Assembly: GCA_002455335.1 (NCBI GenBank)
Contig: DKKP01000356.1
Span: 1-10,789, forward strand
Direction: 5' to 3'
Origin: Anaerolineales bacterium UBA6663
GTDB lineage: Bacteria; Chloroflexota; Anaerolineae; Anaerolineales; UBA6663
DNA length: 10,789 nt
Position numbers and translations under genes: made by a program. Shown piece by piece: positions 1 to 6,306 of the stretch (its first letter is position 1; every line of letters starts with the position of its first letter). Under the pieces are notes generated by a model, which had not been told where the DNA came from, ran no database searches, and worked only from the letters and a program-made list of their open reading frames with translations.

Positions 1-563
1 TGTCCAAGGGCATGATCGTGCAGCTGCACCTCGCCCTCGTCATGGCGATCGATGCACGCCTGCTCATCCTCGACGAGCCGACGCTCGGCCTCGATGTCGG
101 GGCCAGCCGCGACATTCGCGCTTTCGTGCGTGCCTGGATGGCTGGCCGGCCGGATCGTACGCTGCTGATCACCACGCACTACATGGCCGAGGCGGACGAG
201 CTCTGCGACCGCATCGCGATCATCAACGCCGGCCAGGTCATGGCCTGCGACACGCCGGCCGCGCTCAAACGACGACTGAAGACCGACGCGGTCTACCATC
301 TCGAGGTCACGCCGCTCAAACCCGGCAGCGACGGCGCGCTGCAGAACTTGCCGGGCGTGCGCAGCCTGACGCACACGCCGCTCGATGGTCGCGCCGAGCT
401 CCAGGTGATCCTGAGCGGCGACGATGCCCTTGGGGAGTTGATCACGGGTGTTGGCGTGCACGGCGGCAGCCTGCTCAACCTGCAGAAGCGCGAGCCCACG
501 CTCGAGGACGTCTTTGTCGATGTCGTCGGGCTGAGCATGAGCGAAGCCGAACGGCACGAGTGA
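1..563 (+). CDS. ABC-2 exporter ATP-binding protein (5' truncated by window edge)
   Basis: This is the C-terminal part of an ABC-type ATPase that powers an exporter from the cytoplasmic face of the membrane. The reading frame is already open at base 3, so the Walker A motif and the true start lie upstream of the window. In order, the sequence shows an ABC signature variant LSKGM in place of LSGGQ (bases 1-14), Walker B LLILDEP with its Asp codon at 72-74, a D-loop GLD, and the switch-histidine motif TTHYMAEAD with the His codon at 177-179. About 120 residues of C-terminal extension follow and end in EPTLEDVF, which is typical of DrrA/YadG-type exporter ATPases. The stop codon lies 18 bases before the first permease start, so the genes form one operon. 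The family and role are clear; the exported substrate cannot be read from the sequence. Confidence 0.95.
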   Translation, partial: SKGMIVQLHLALVMAIDARLLILDEPTLGLDVGASRDIRAFVRAWMAGRPDRTLLITTHYMAEADELCDRIAIINAGQVMACDTPAALKRRLKTDAVYHLEVTPLKPGSDGALQNLPGVRSLTHTPLDGRAELQVILSGDDALGELITGVGVHGGSLLNLQKREPTLEDVFVDVVGLSMSEAERHE

Positions 564-581
564 AGGGCTGGACAAGCCACC

Positions 582-1448
582 ATGACCACCTCAACGATCG
601 AGATCACCACCCTCAACCAGCCCGCCCGTCTCGACCGCGGCTGGCGCCTGTTCGTGCGCAGCATCCTTGCACGCGCCTATCCTCGCGTCATCGGTCAGAC
701 GCGTGAGAAGCTCTGGATCTTCTTTGAGACCTTCCTGCCCTTCATGGCGACGGTCGGCTATGTCTTTGTCTATCGCGCCATCCAGGCGCCCGAAGATTAC
801 GTCGGGTTCGTCGTGATCGGCGGCGCGATGACGGCGTTTTGGCTGAACGTCATCTGGATGATGGCTTCGCAGCTGTACTGGGAGAAGTCGAGTGGGAACC
901 TGCCACTGTACATCATCGCGCCGAATTCGCTGATGTCCATCTTGCTGGGCATGGCTTTTGGCGGGCTGCTCGCCACTCTGCTACGCGCCGGCGCGATCAT
1001 CATCCTGGGCACGCTGCTCTTCGATATTCGATTCCAGGTCTCGGGTTTTGTCGAGCTGATCGCCGTCTTCACGCTGACGATGGCGGCGCTCTACGGGCTG
1101 GGCATGATGCTGGCCTCGATCTTCCTGCTCTTCGGGCGCGAGGCCTGGCAGATCGCCGAGGCGTTGCGCGAGCCCGTGTACTTCGTCTCGGGCTTCTACT
1201 TCCCGGTGCGCGCCCTCGGGTTTCCGGTGGCGCTGGCGGCCTCTGTGCTGCCGATGACGCTCGGGTTGGATGCCATGCGGCAGCTCAGCTTCGGCAACGG
1301 CGCCACGCTGGGCTTCCTGACCGTGGGTATCGAGATCGCCATCCTGGCCGGCCTGACCGTGATCTTCGGGGTCGGTGCGAAGGTCGCGCTCGAGGTCGTC
1401 GAGCGCAAGGCCATCGAAGAAGGCACGCTTACAGACAGGAATCGTTGA
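582..1448 (+). CDS. ABC-2 type exporter permease, first subunit
   Basis: This 288-residue integral membrane protein would form half of the membrane channel driven by the upstream ATPase. A cytoplasmic N-terminal stretch of about 45 residues is followed by roughly six hydrophobic segments, near residues 50-66, 76-95, 117-145, 155-184, 197-225 and 243-270. Between the second and third segments, the loop around YWEKSSGNLPLYIIAP (residues 99-114) resembles the coupling-helix region of ABC-2 permeases. The motif VSGFYFPVRALG (202-213) before a late segment is also common in this family. The start at 582 has only a weak Shine-Dalgarno-like AAGG about 15 bases upstream, and translation may be coupled to the ATPase gene. 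The stop is two bases before the next start. The substrate is unknown. Confidence 0.93.
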   Translation: MTTSTIEITTLNQPARLDRGWRLFVRSILARAYPRVIGQTREKLWIFFETFLPFMATVGYVFVYRAIQAPEDYVGFVVIGGAMTAFWLNVIWMMASQLYWEKSSGNLPLYIIAPNSLMSILLGMAFGGLLATLLRAGAIIILGTLLFDIRFQVSGFVELIAVFTLTMAALYGLGMMLASIFLLFGREAWQIAEALREPVYFVSGFYFPVRALGFPVALAASVLPMTLGLDAMRQLSFGNGATLGFLTVGIEIAILAGLTVIFGVGAKVALEVVERKAIEEGTLTDRNR

Positions 1449-1450
1449 TC

Positions 1451-2302
1451 ATGTTTAAAACGCTCAAAGCCACGCTTTGGCCGGCTGCCTGGCTCGGCTG
1501 GCAGATCGAATCCAACTGGACCGACCCGTTCATGTTCATCGCCTTCTCGGTCGCCAAGCCGGTGACCGGCGTGCTGATCCTGGTCTTCATGTATTGGGCG
1601 GTGGCCGGCGTGGGCACCGATGCGCCGATCTACGCATACCTGTTCCTCGGCAACACGTTCTACATCTATGTCGGCGCCGTGATGGCCGGCGCCTCTTACT
1701 CGATCCTGGATGATCGCGAGCGCTATCGCACGCTGAAGTACATCTATATCTCGCCGATCAGCCTGCCGCTCTACCAGGTCGGACGCGCCGTTGCGCGTTT
1801 CATCACAGGCACGCTGGCGGTCGTGATCACGCTCGGCATCGGCGCGGTTTTCTTTCAGCTCCCGATCACTGTGCTCCGCGTCGATTGGGGCCTGTTCGCC
1901 CTGACCATGGCGCTCGGGTTGGTGGCGCTCTCGGCGCTCGGTGTGACGATCGGCATGTGGACGCTCTCGATTCGTTCGGAGCCGTGGTTCGTCGGCGAAG
2001 GTTTCGCGGCCGCCTTCTATCTCTTCAGCGGCGCGATCTACCCGATCGACCTGCTGCCGGCCTGGCTCCAGCCCGTCGCCTATGCTCTGCCGATCACGTA
2101 TTGGCTCGAACTGATCCGACGCGCGCTGCTCGGGGCCTCGGCTGCGGCCTTCCCAACCTTCTCGGCCTGGAGCAACGGCGACCTGCTGCTCACGCTGGGG
2201 GGCATCTCGCTGGCCCTGATCGGCGTCGCAGCCGTGACCTTCCAATACTTCGACCACTTGGCGCGCGAGCGCGGACTGATCGATGTGACGTCGAACTTCT
2301 AG
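1451..2302 (+). CDS. ABC-2 type exporter permease, second subunit
   Basis: This is a second ABC-2 permease of 283 residues, similar in length and topology to its upstream neighbour but clearly different in sequence. Together they suggest a heterodimeric transmembrane part served by one ATPase. Hydrophobic segments lie near residues 28-52, 60-85, 114-138, 147-170, 182-212 and 245-264. The loop DDRERYRTLKYIYISP (87-102) is the equivalent of the coupling region, and FSGAIYPIDLLPAWLQP (192-208) matches the usual ABC-2 pattern before the last helix pair. The ATG at 1451 is preceded by AGGA at 1437-1440, at good spacing. The open frame continues upstream of 1451, but that part overlaps the first permease gene and has no membrane-protein character, so I rejected it. 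The gene is cotranscribed with its neighbours. Confidence 0.93.
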   Translation: MFKTLKATLWPAAWLGWQIESNWTDPFMFIAFSVAKPVTGVLILVFMYWAVAGVGTDAPIYAYLFLGNTFYIYVGAVMAGASYSILDDRERYRTLKYIYISPISLPLYQVGRAVARFITGTLAVVITLGIGAVFFQLPITVLRVDWGLFALTMALGLVALSALGVTIGMWTLSIRSEPWFVGEGFAAAFYLFSGAIYPIDLLPAWLQPVAYALPITYWLELIRRALLGASAAAFPTFSAWSNGDLLLTLGGISLALIGVAAVTFQYFDHLARERGLIDVTSNF

Positions 2303-2316
2303 CGGAGGGCATCTCG

Positions 2317-2796
2317 ATGAAGTCTACGCCGATCCACCCGGCCACGGTATCCGCCGCCGTGCTCGAGCTCTTCGATGAGACGTTTGAGCGCGTCCAGGGC
2401 CTCTACCTGGATCGACAGACGTCGTTGTTCGAAACCCTCGCTGAGGTCTCGGCCGAGCAGGCCTCGCAGCGCATGGGACGCGAACAGGCGACGATCGCGG
2501 CCCACGTGGCCCATATCATCGTATATCTGGAGATGATCGAGCATCACCTGCTGAACGGCGAGGATGGCGCCGTCGACTGGGGCGAGGTCTGGCGAACCGT
2601 GCGAGACGTCGATGCCGAGGGATGGATCACGCTGCGCAACCGACTCGGCACCGTGAGCGCGCGGGTACGCGCGAGACTGACCGCTACGGAGGATTGGGGT
2701 GCGCCGGATCGGCTCGCCCTGGCATTGGCCGCGATCGTTCATTCGGCCCACCATCTCGGCGAGGTCCGCCAGGCCCTGGCCTGGATCCGCGCCTGA
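2317..2796 (+). CDS. DinB/YfiT-like four-helix putative metalloenzyme
   Basis: This 159-residue, almost entirely helical protein resembles the DinB/YfiT-like superfamily. Members of that group are four-helix bundles that bind a divalent metal through three histidines; several act as thiol-dependent S-transferases or have no known reaction. Candidate ligands are His63 or His66 in AAHVAHI and His142, His145 and His146 in IVHSAHHLGEVRQAL near the C-terminus. The paired-His helix followed by H-x-G-E/Q-x-R is the family's hallmark. The start at 2317 is well supported by GGAGGG at 2304-2309, 7 bases upstream. It lies 14 bases after the permease stop, so it is the last gene of the exporter operon. 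A role in stress or in modifying an exported compound is only inference. Confidence 0.75.
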   Translation: MKSTPIHPATVSAAVLELFDETFERVQGLYLDRQTSLFETLAEVSAEQASQRMGREQATIAAHVAHIIVYLEMIEHHLLNGEDGAVDWGEVWRTVRDVDAEGWITLRNRLGTVSARVRARLTATEDWGAPDRLALALAAIVHSAHHLGEVRQALAWIRA

Positions 2797-2843
2797 CGGG
2801 ACCGGCCCGCAAACCTGTTTGACGCGGCGTTTGGGAGTGCCAC

Positions 2844-2872
2844 TTGGAGGGCTTGCGGCAACCGGTTACAAT
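2844..2872 (+). promoter_or_regulatory. Putative promoter of the 2880 gene, leaderless
   Basis: TTGGAG at 2844-2849 lies exactly 17 bases before TACAAT at 2867-2872, a good -10 hexamer with a partial -35. The expected transcription start is at about 2879-2880, which coincides with an ATG at 2880. No Shine-Dalgarno sequence is correctly placed for that ATG. Confidence 0.5.
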
Positions 2873-2879
2873 GCTGGAT

Positions 2880-3503
2880 ATGTGGGCGAATACGATCCCG
2901 ATGGACCTGGTTTGGGATCGCATCGAGCAGGATGCCGATGCGTTGTTCCAGGCGTTAGCGCAGGCCAATGCCCAGCGCATGCGTCAGTGGGACGCCGCCC
3001 AGCGGCGCCTGAAGCAGGATCTGAACCTTGCCGCCTGGCGGCCGAGCTTCGGCGTTCCGCCGATCTTCGTCAACGGCGACGCCGCCCAGGCCTATCGCGC
3101 CCAGCTCAGTCAGGCGCTCACTCAGGCGCAGGCCTGCCTCACCGGCTTCGAGACGCGGTTTCGAGCCACGATGGCTAGCGGGCCAACGCAGACCGGGCCC
3201 GTTCCAGCCGCTTACAACCAGATCGCCCTGATCGCGTTGTATGTGGCCCAATGCCATCGCAATCTCGAAGCCTGCCGCCAGGCGATGTGCGGGCCGTCCA
3301 ATAATCGGTCTGTCCCCAAGGCCTGGCAGCAGTGGGCGGCCGTCGCTGCCATCATCGAACTCGTGACGGCGGTCGTCGCGTTGACGGCCCGCGCCATGCC
3401 GGCCGTCCTCGCACCGGTGGTGGCCCCAACGATCCTGTGTGCATCGCGCTGGCATGTCGCCGGTGACTCGCGCGCCAGCGTTCGCTCGCCCCTGCTCTGC
3501 TAG
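2880..3503 (+). CDS. Hypothetical protein with one C-terminal membrane segment
   Basis: I do not recognise this 207-residue protein. Codon third positions are strongly G/C, which supports real coding. The first two thirds are Ala/Gln/Arg-rich and look helical, possibly coiled coil, broken by a Pro/Phe-rich stretch (SFGVPPIFVNGD). A hydrophobic helix with cysteines (IALIALYVAQCHRNLEAC) follows, then one strong membrane segment around AAVAAIIELVTAVVALTARA and AVLAPVVAPTIL near the C-terminus. The last 20 or so residues look unlike the rest, and a late frameshift cannot be excluded. The start is uncertain. A TTG at 2844 and ATGs at 2871, 2880 and 2901 share the frame. I prefer 2880 because it falls at the predicted transcription start of the TACAAT promoter; TTG 2844 lies on the -35 element itself. 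The gene stands alone between the exporter operon and the desaturase. Confidence 0.6.
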   Translation: MWANTIPMDLVWDRIEQDADALFQALAQANAQRMRQWDAAQRRLKQDLNLAAWRPSFGVPPIFVNGDAAQAYRAQLSQALTQAQACLTGFETRFRATMASGPTQTGPVPAAYNQIALIALYVAQCHRNLEACRQAMCGPSNNRSVPKAWQQWAAVAAIIELVTAVVALTARAMPAVLAPVVAPTILCASRWHVAGDSRASVRSPLLC

Positions 3504-3607
3504 CCTCTGCCTTCCTGCCCGCATCCTGACAATCGGCGCGTCGCAGCGCCCCTGGCATCGCCGTGCAGCGATGTCCGCTTCCTGGCGGCCCACAAGGTCG
3601 CCCCGAG

Positions 3608-3616
3608 TGGAAAGGC
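3608..3616 (+). promoter_or_regulatory. Ribosome binding site of desaturase gene
   Basis: TGGAAAGG, a purine-rich Shine-Dalgarno-like stretch, ends about 8-9 bases before the ATG at 3624 and fixes that start. The 120 bases between the previous stop and this ATG contain no clear -35/-10 pair that I can defend. Confidence 0.55.
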
Positions 3617-3623
3617 CCACACC

Positions 3624-4664
3624 ATGAACGAAATCTCTAGTAAACCTTCGCGCGCGTGGGTGAAGCTCACGGCGCCCTATCAGAATCCCGATCTGCGCCG
3701 CAGCCTCGGCCAACTCGCCAATTCGCTCGTCCCATATCTTGCCTTGTGGGTCGCCATGGCCTGGGCGTTCAAGGCCGGCTGGTGGCCCTTGACCTTGCTG
3801 CTGGCACTTCCTGCCGCCGGCATGCTTGTGCGACTGTTCATCATCTTCCACGATTGCACCCACAGTTCGTTCTTCAAGGATCAAAAGTGGAACGACCGGA
3901 TCGGCCTGGTGTTGGGCGTGCTCACCTTCACGCCCTATCACAGCTGGCGCCGCAGCCACGCCATCCACCACGCTACATCGGGCGATCTCGATCGGCGCGG
4001 CATCGGAGACGTCGACACACTCACGGTCCGCGAGTATATGAACCTGAGTTGGTTCGACCAGCTCCGGTACCGCCTCTATCGTCATCCGTTTGTGCTGTTC
4101 TTGATCGGCGCGCCCTTCCTCTTCCTGGTGATCAATCGCTTTCCGCTCAAGTCGGACCCGGAGCGCGAACGCCGGGGCGTGCATCTGACAAGCCTGGCGA
4201 TCTTGCTTGTCGCGATCGTGCTTTCAGCGCTGCTGGGTTGGGAGACCTTCACGGTCGTGCAGGGCGCGATCCTGCTCCCCGCGTCGGTCGTCGGCGTCTG
4301 GATGTTCTATGTCCAGCATCAGTTCGAGGAGACATACTGGAAGCCGCACCCCGATTGGGACTACTTCCAGGCCGCGGTCGAGGGGAGTTCGTTCTACAGG
4401 TTGCCGCCGATCCTGCAATGGTTCACGGGCAACATCGGCTTCCATCACATCCACCACCTGAGCCCCCGCGTGCCCAATTACGAGCTCGAGCGGTGCTTCC
4501 GAGAAAACCCGCTCTTCCAGAACTGCAAAACCCTGACCCTCGGCCAGAGCCTGCGCACATTGAACTGGCGTCTGTGGGACGAGGAACTGCAGCGGATGGT
4601 CGGCTTCGCGCGGATCAGCCAACTTCAGCGCGAAACCCGCATCGCCGCCGCCGGAACGGACTGA
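3624..4664 (+). CDS. Membrane fatty acid desaturase (DesA/Delta-12-like)
   Basis: This 346-residue integral membrane di-iron enzyme is expected to introduce a double bond into an acyl chain of membrane lipids, using O2 and electrons from a ferredoxin-like donor. All three histidine boxes are present: HDCTH at residues 76-80, HSWRRSHAIHH at 106-116 and HHIHH at 274-278. A further conserved histidine lies in YVQHQFEETYW (His232). Membrane segments fall near 34-72, 93-104, 155-171, 188-204 and 209-229, flanking the boxes as usual for the family. The second box (H-x-x-HH) and the GFHHIHHLSPRVPNY region match bacterial acyl-lipid omega-6/Delta-12-type desaturases, but the double-bond position cannot be told from sequence. 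Length is normal. The start is supported by GGAAAGG. No redox partner gene is adjacent. A long hairpin follows the stop. Confidence 0.95.
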   Translation: MNEISSKPSRAWVKLTAPYQNPDLRRSLGQLANSLVPYLALWVAMAWAFKAGWWPLTLLLALPAAGMLVRLFIIFHDCTHSSFFKDQKWNDRIGLVLGVLTFTPYHSWRRSHAIHHATSGDLDRRGIGDVDTLTVREYMNLSWFDQLRYRLYRHPFVLFLIGAPFLFLVINRFPLKSDPERERRGVHLTSLAILLVAIVLSALLGWETFTVVQGAILLPASVVGVWMFYVQHQFEETYWKPHPDWDYFQAAVEGSSFYRLPPILQWFTGNIGFHHIHHLSPRVPNYELERCFRENPLFQNCKTLTLGQSLRTLNWRLWDEELQRMVGFARISQLQRETRIAAAGTD

Positions 4665-4679
4665 GCGCGCAGCTTGAGC

Positions 4680-4730
4680 GACGAGGGGCGGATGGCGGGG
4701 GTCGATCGACCCCCGCCATCCGCCCTCGTC
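4680..4730 (+). terminator. Long near-perfect hairpin between convergent genes
   Basis: The arms 4680-4705 and 4706-4730 are reverse complements over 25 bp with a single extra G in the left arm. They meet at TCGATCGA, so there is almost no loop in the duplex itself. The hairpin sits between the 3' ends of the convergent desaturase and Cys-rich protein genes, where it can fold in transcripts from either strand. No T-tract follows on either side, so it may stop RNA decay or act with a factor rather than work as a classical intrinsic terminator. Confidence 0.7.
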
Positions 4731-4747
4731 ATTCGCCAACAATCAAG

Positions 4748-5359
4748 TCAGGCCCCACCGTTGCGCTGTTGCGCGACTTCGCGCAGTTCGGCGTACCCGC
4801 CCTCTCCGAGCGCGAGCTTGAGCTCATCGTCAAAAAGATCGACCAACTGAATGGGCGCGCCCGGAGCCGGTCGGCTACAGCTCCCGCCCTCGAGATAGAC
4901 CTCGCTGCCCTCGGCCAACACCAGAATCTTCTCATCCCAGACCAGCGGGTGAAGTGCGCAATAATATGGCTTGTAGCGCCAGGGGTGTTCGCCCGTTTCG
5001 ATCGAGGCCTTCTGCAACGCGCACAGGCGATCCGGGCCGAGGAAGATACAGGTCGTTCCGGCCGGGTGGGTCGGGTCGTCGATCACGCTCGTCCCGGTGC
5101 ACGGCTCGCCGACCGGGTGATCGTCATCGGGTTCGCGGCTGCCGTCAAACCACAGCGCCGGATCACGCCGAGCCTCCGGCAAGAAGGGCTGGATCACGGC
5201 GGCGTGGGCGAGGATATCTTCCGCTTCGCGCACTGAGATATACACGCCGCCGCTGCAACAGGTCGATTGGCACTCGGCGAGATTGCAGCGACGCACTTCG
5301 CGTCGCTGCAAAAGATCGGCGTCCACGCGCAGGGTATTGATGATCAATTCTGTGTTCAT
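4748..5359 (-). CDS. Cys-rich DUF3109/YkgJ-like putative metal-binding protein
   Basis: This is a 203-residue soluble protein with nine cysteines. The N-terminal cluster is C25-NLAE-C30-QST-CC (34-35), followed by C87, C104 (TTCIFL), C113 (RLCALQ), C134 (PYYCALHP) and C161. This spacing, with the CC pair early and the YYCALHP motif later, resembles the DUF3109 and YkgJ families. Those are thought to chelate zinc or an iron-sulfur cluster; no reaction is established. The ATG at 5359 is preferred. An in-frame TTG at 5371 would overlap the divergent gene start and has no ribosome site, and the ATG itself has no clear Shine-Dalgarno either. The gene is convergent with the desaturase and nearly back-to-back with the HAD gene, being only 11 bases away. 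Iron could link it to the di-iron desaturase, but that is speculation. Confidence 0.75.
   Translation of the reverse strand: MNTELIINTLRVDADLLQRREVRRCNLAECQSTCCSGGVYISVREAEDILAHAAVIQPFLPEARRDPALWFDGSREPDDDHPVGEPCTGTSVIDDPTHPAGTTCIFLGPDRLCALQKASIETGEHPWRYKPYYCALHPLVWDEKILVLAEGSEVYLEGGSCSRPAPGAPIQLVDLFDDELKLALGEGGYAELREVAQQRNGGA
5336..5348. repeat. Palindrome ATTGAT-G-ATCAAT, possible operator
   Basis: A perfect 6+1+6 inverted repeat lies inside the first codons of the minus-strand Cys-rich gene and 22 bases before the HAD start. Its place between two divergent starts fits an operator, but one short palindrome in GATC-rich DNA could be chance. Confidence 0.25.
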
Positions 5360-5364
5360 AGGGG
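5360..5364 (+). promoter_or_regulatory. Ribosome binding site of HAD gene
   Basis: AGGGG ends 6 bases before the ATG at 5371 and occupies almost half of the 11-base gap between the divergent starts. It supports translation from 5371, which is also needed to include HAD motif I. Confidence 0.6.
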
Positions 5365-5370
5365 CTGTCA

Positions 5371-6126
5371 ATGATTGAAGGCGTAATCTTCGATCTCGGT
5401 TCGACCCTGATCTATTCCGATGATGATCATCGTTGGGGTCGGATCCTGCCGCGGATGCGACGCGATCTCTACACAGAGCTATCGTCGCAGGGCTATCGAC
5501 TGGATGAGCGGGCCTTTCTCAATCGCTTTACCGAGAACTTCCAGGTGTTCGAAGATCAACGCCAGGCGAATTTCGTGGAATATACCATAGCCTTCGTGCT
5601 CAACCGCACGCTCCATGAGCTTGGCGCGCCGCCGCTGCAGGGCGCCGACCTCGGAAGAGCGCTGCAGGCGTACTATGCGTTTAGCGAGTCACGCTGGCGC
5701 CTGATGCCTGGGGCGCGCGAGACCCTCGCGCGACTGCACGGCCGCGGTCTGCATGTCGGGTTGCTCTCGAACGCCGCCGACGTTGCAAACGTAGAGCGGC
5801 TCCTCGATCGTTTCGAGCTGCGCGCGCAACTCGACCCGATCGTGATCTCGGCCGCGATCGGCATACGAAAGCCCAACCCGCGCGCCTTCGAAGTCGTTCT
5901 CAATGCCTGGGGCCTCGCCCCAACTTCGGTGGTGATGATCGGCGATACGCTGGGCGCAGACATCCTCGGCGCTCAGTTGGCCGGGCTGCGCCACATCTGG
6001 TTGACGGCCCAGGCCGATCACCCAGCCAACGTCGCGCATCGCGACACCATCGTGCCTGAGGCCACCGCGGCGGATCTCACACAGGCCGCCGACTTGGTCA
6101 GCACATGGGTTCGCGGGAACGCATGA
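5371..6126 (+). CDS. HAD-superfamily hydrolase (subfamily IA-like)
   Basis: This 251-residue cytoplasmic protein has the HAD fold. Motif I is VIFDLGSTL with nucleophile Asp8, motif II is LLSNAAD (Ser133), motif III is Lys167 in IRKPNPRAF, and motif IV is GDTLGAD (191-197). The helical stretch of about residues 17-107 between motifs I and II is a C1-type cap, which places it near phosphoglycolate phosphatase-like and haloacid dehalogenase-like enzymes. The second acidic residue of motif I (normally D-x-D, the general acid/base of phosphatases) is Gly10 here. This DLG variant recurs in a subgroup of HAD proteins, and it makes simple phosphatase activity less certain. The start at 5371 is fixed by motif I and by AGGGG upstream. 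The gene is divergent from the Cys-rich gene and convergent with a membrane protein gene. The substrate is unknown. Confidence 0.9.
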   Translation: MIEGVIFDLGSTLIYSDDDHRWGRILPRMRRDLYTELSSQGYRLDERAFLNRFTENFQVFEDQRQANFVEYTIAFVLNRTLHELGAPPLQGADLGRALQAYYAFSESRWRLMPGARETLARLHGRGLHVGLLSNAADVANVERLLDRFELRAQLDPIVISAAIGIRKPNPRAFEVVLNAWGLAPTSVVMIGDTLGADILGAQLAGLRHIWLTAQADHPANVAHRDTIVPEATAADLTQAADLVSTWVRGNA

Positions 6127-6306
6127 GAGCCCCGACTCAAGCCACCCTCTTCGTCAACCGGCGCTTCTAGCCAATGCTGGCCGTGGCCGACCTCCCGAAG
6201 ATAGGCCGGATGTGGCCAGCCAGCCCGGACGCCGTGTGTGTGCGCCCCGGTCAGACCACGGAAGTGCACAGTCTGGAGAATGTCGAGGTCGGCGAAGCCG
6301 GTGGTT
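6127..6306. other. Intergenic stretch between convergent genes, possible small ORF
   Basis: These 180 bases lie between the HAD stop and the stop of the minus-strand membrane protein. A 57-codon plus-strand frame starts at ATG 6174 and ends at 6347, overlapping the membrane gene. It has no good ribosome site and no recognisable motif. On the minus strand a frame without an ATG reads LDETTGFADLDILQTVHFRG and onward with reasonable codon use, so it may be a gene remnant. I do not call either as a gene. No T-tract terminator is visible. Confidence 0.35.

Noticed and set aside
1196..2257. A 353-codon minus-strand open frame
   Set aside because: It is antisense to both permeases. The translation is extremely rich in Arg, Asp and Glu, as expected from GC-rich antisense frames.
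2955..4184. A 409-codon minus-strand open frame
   Set aside because: It lies antisense to the 2880 gene and the desaturase. It is a high-GC shadow with no membrane segments or motifs.
3656..5236. A 526-codon plus-strand open frame overlapping the desaturase and the Cys-rich gene
   Set aside because: It is the out-of-frame shadow of the desaturase and then runs antisense through the Cys-rich gene. Its translation is Arg/Pro-rich with no domain, while the competing frames contain clear motifs.
5360..5371. TTG at 5371 as start of the Cys-rich protein
   Set aside because: It would share a base with the HAD start and has no ribosome site; the ATG four codons later is simpler.
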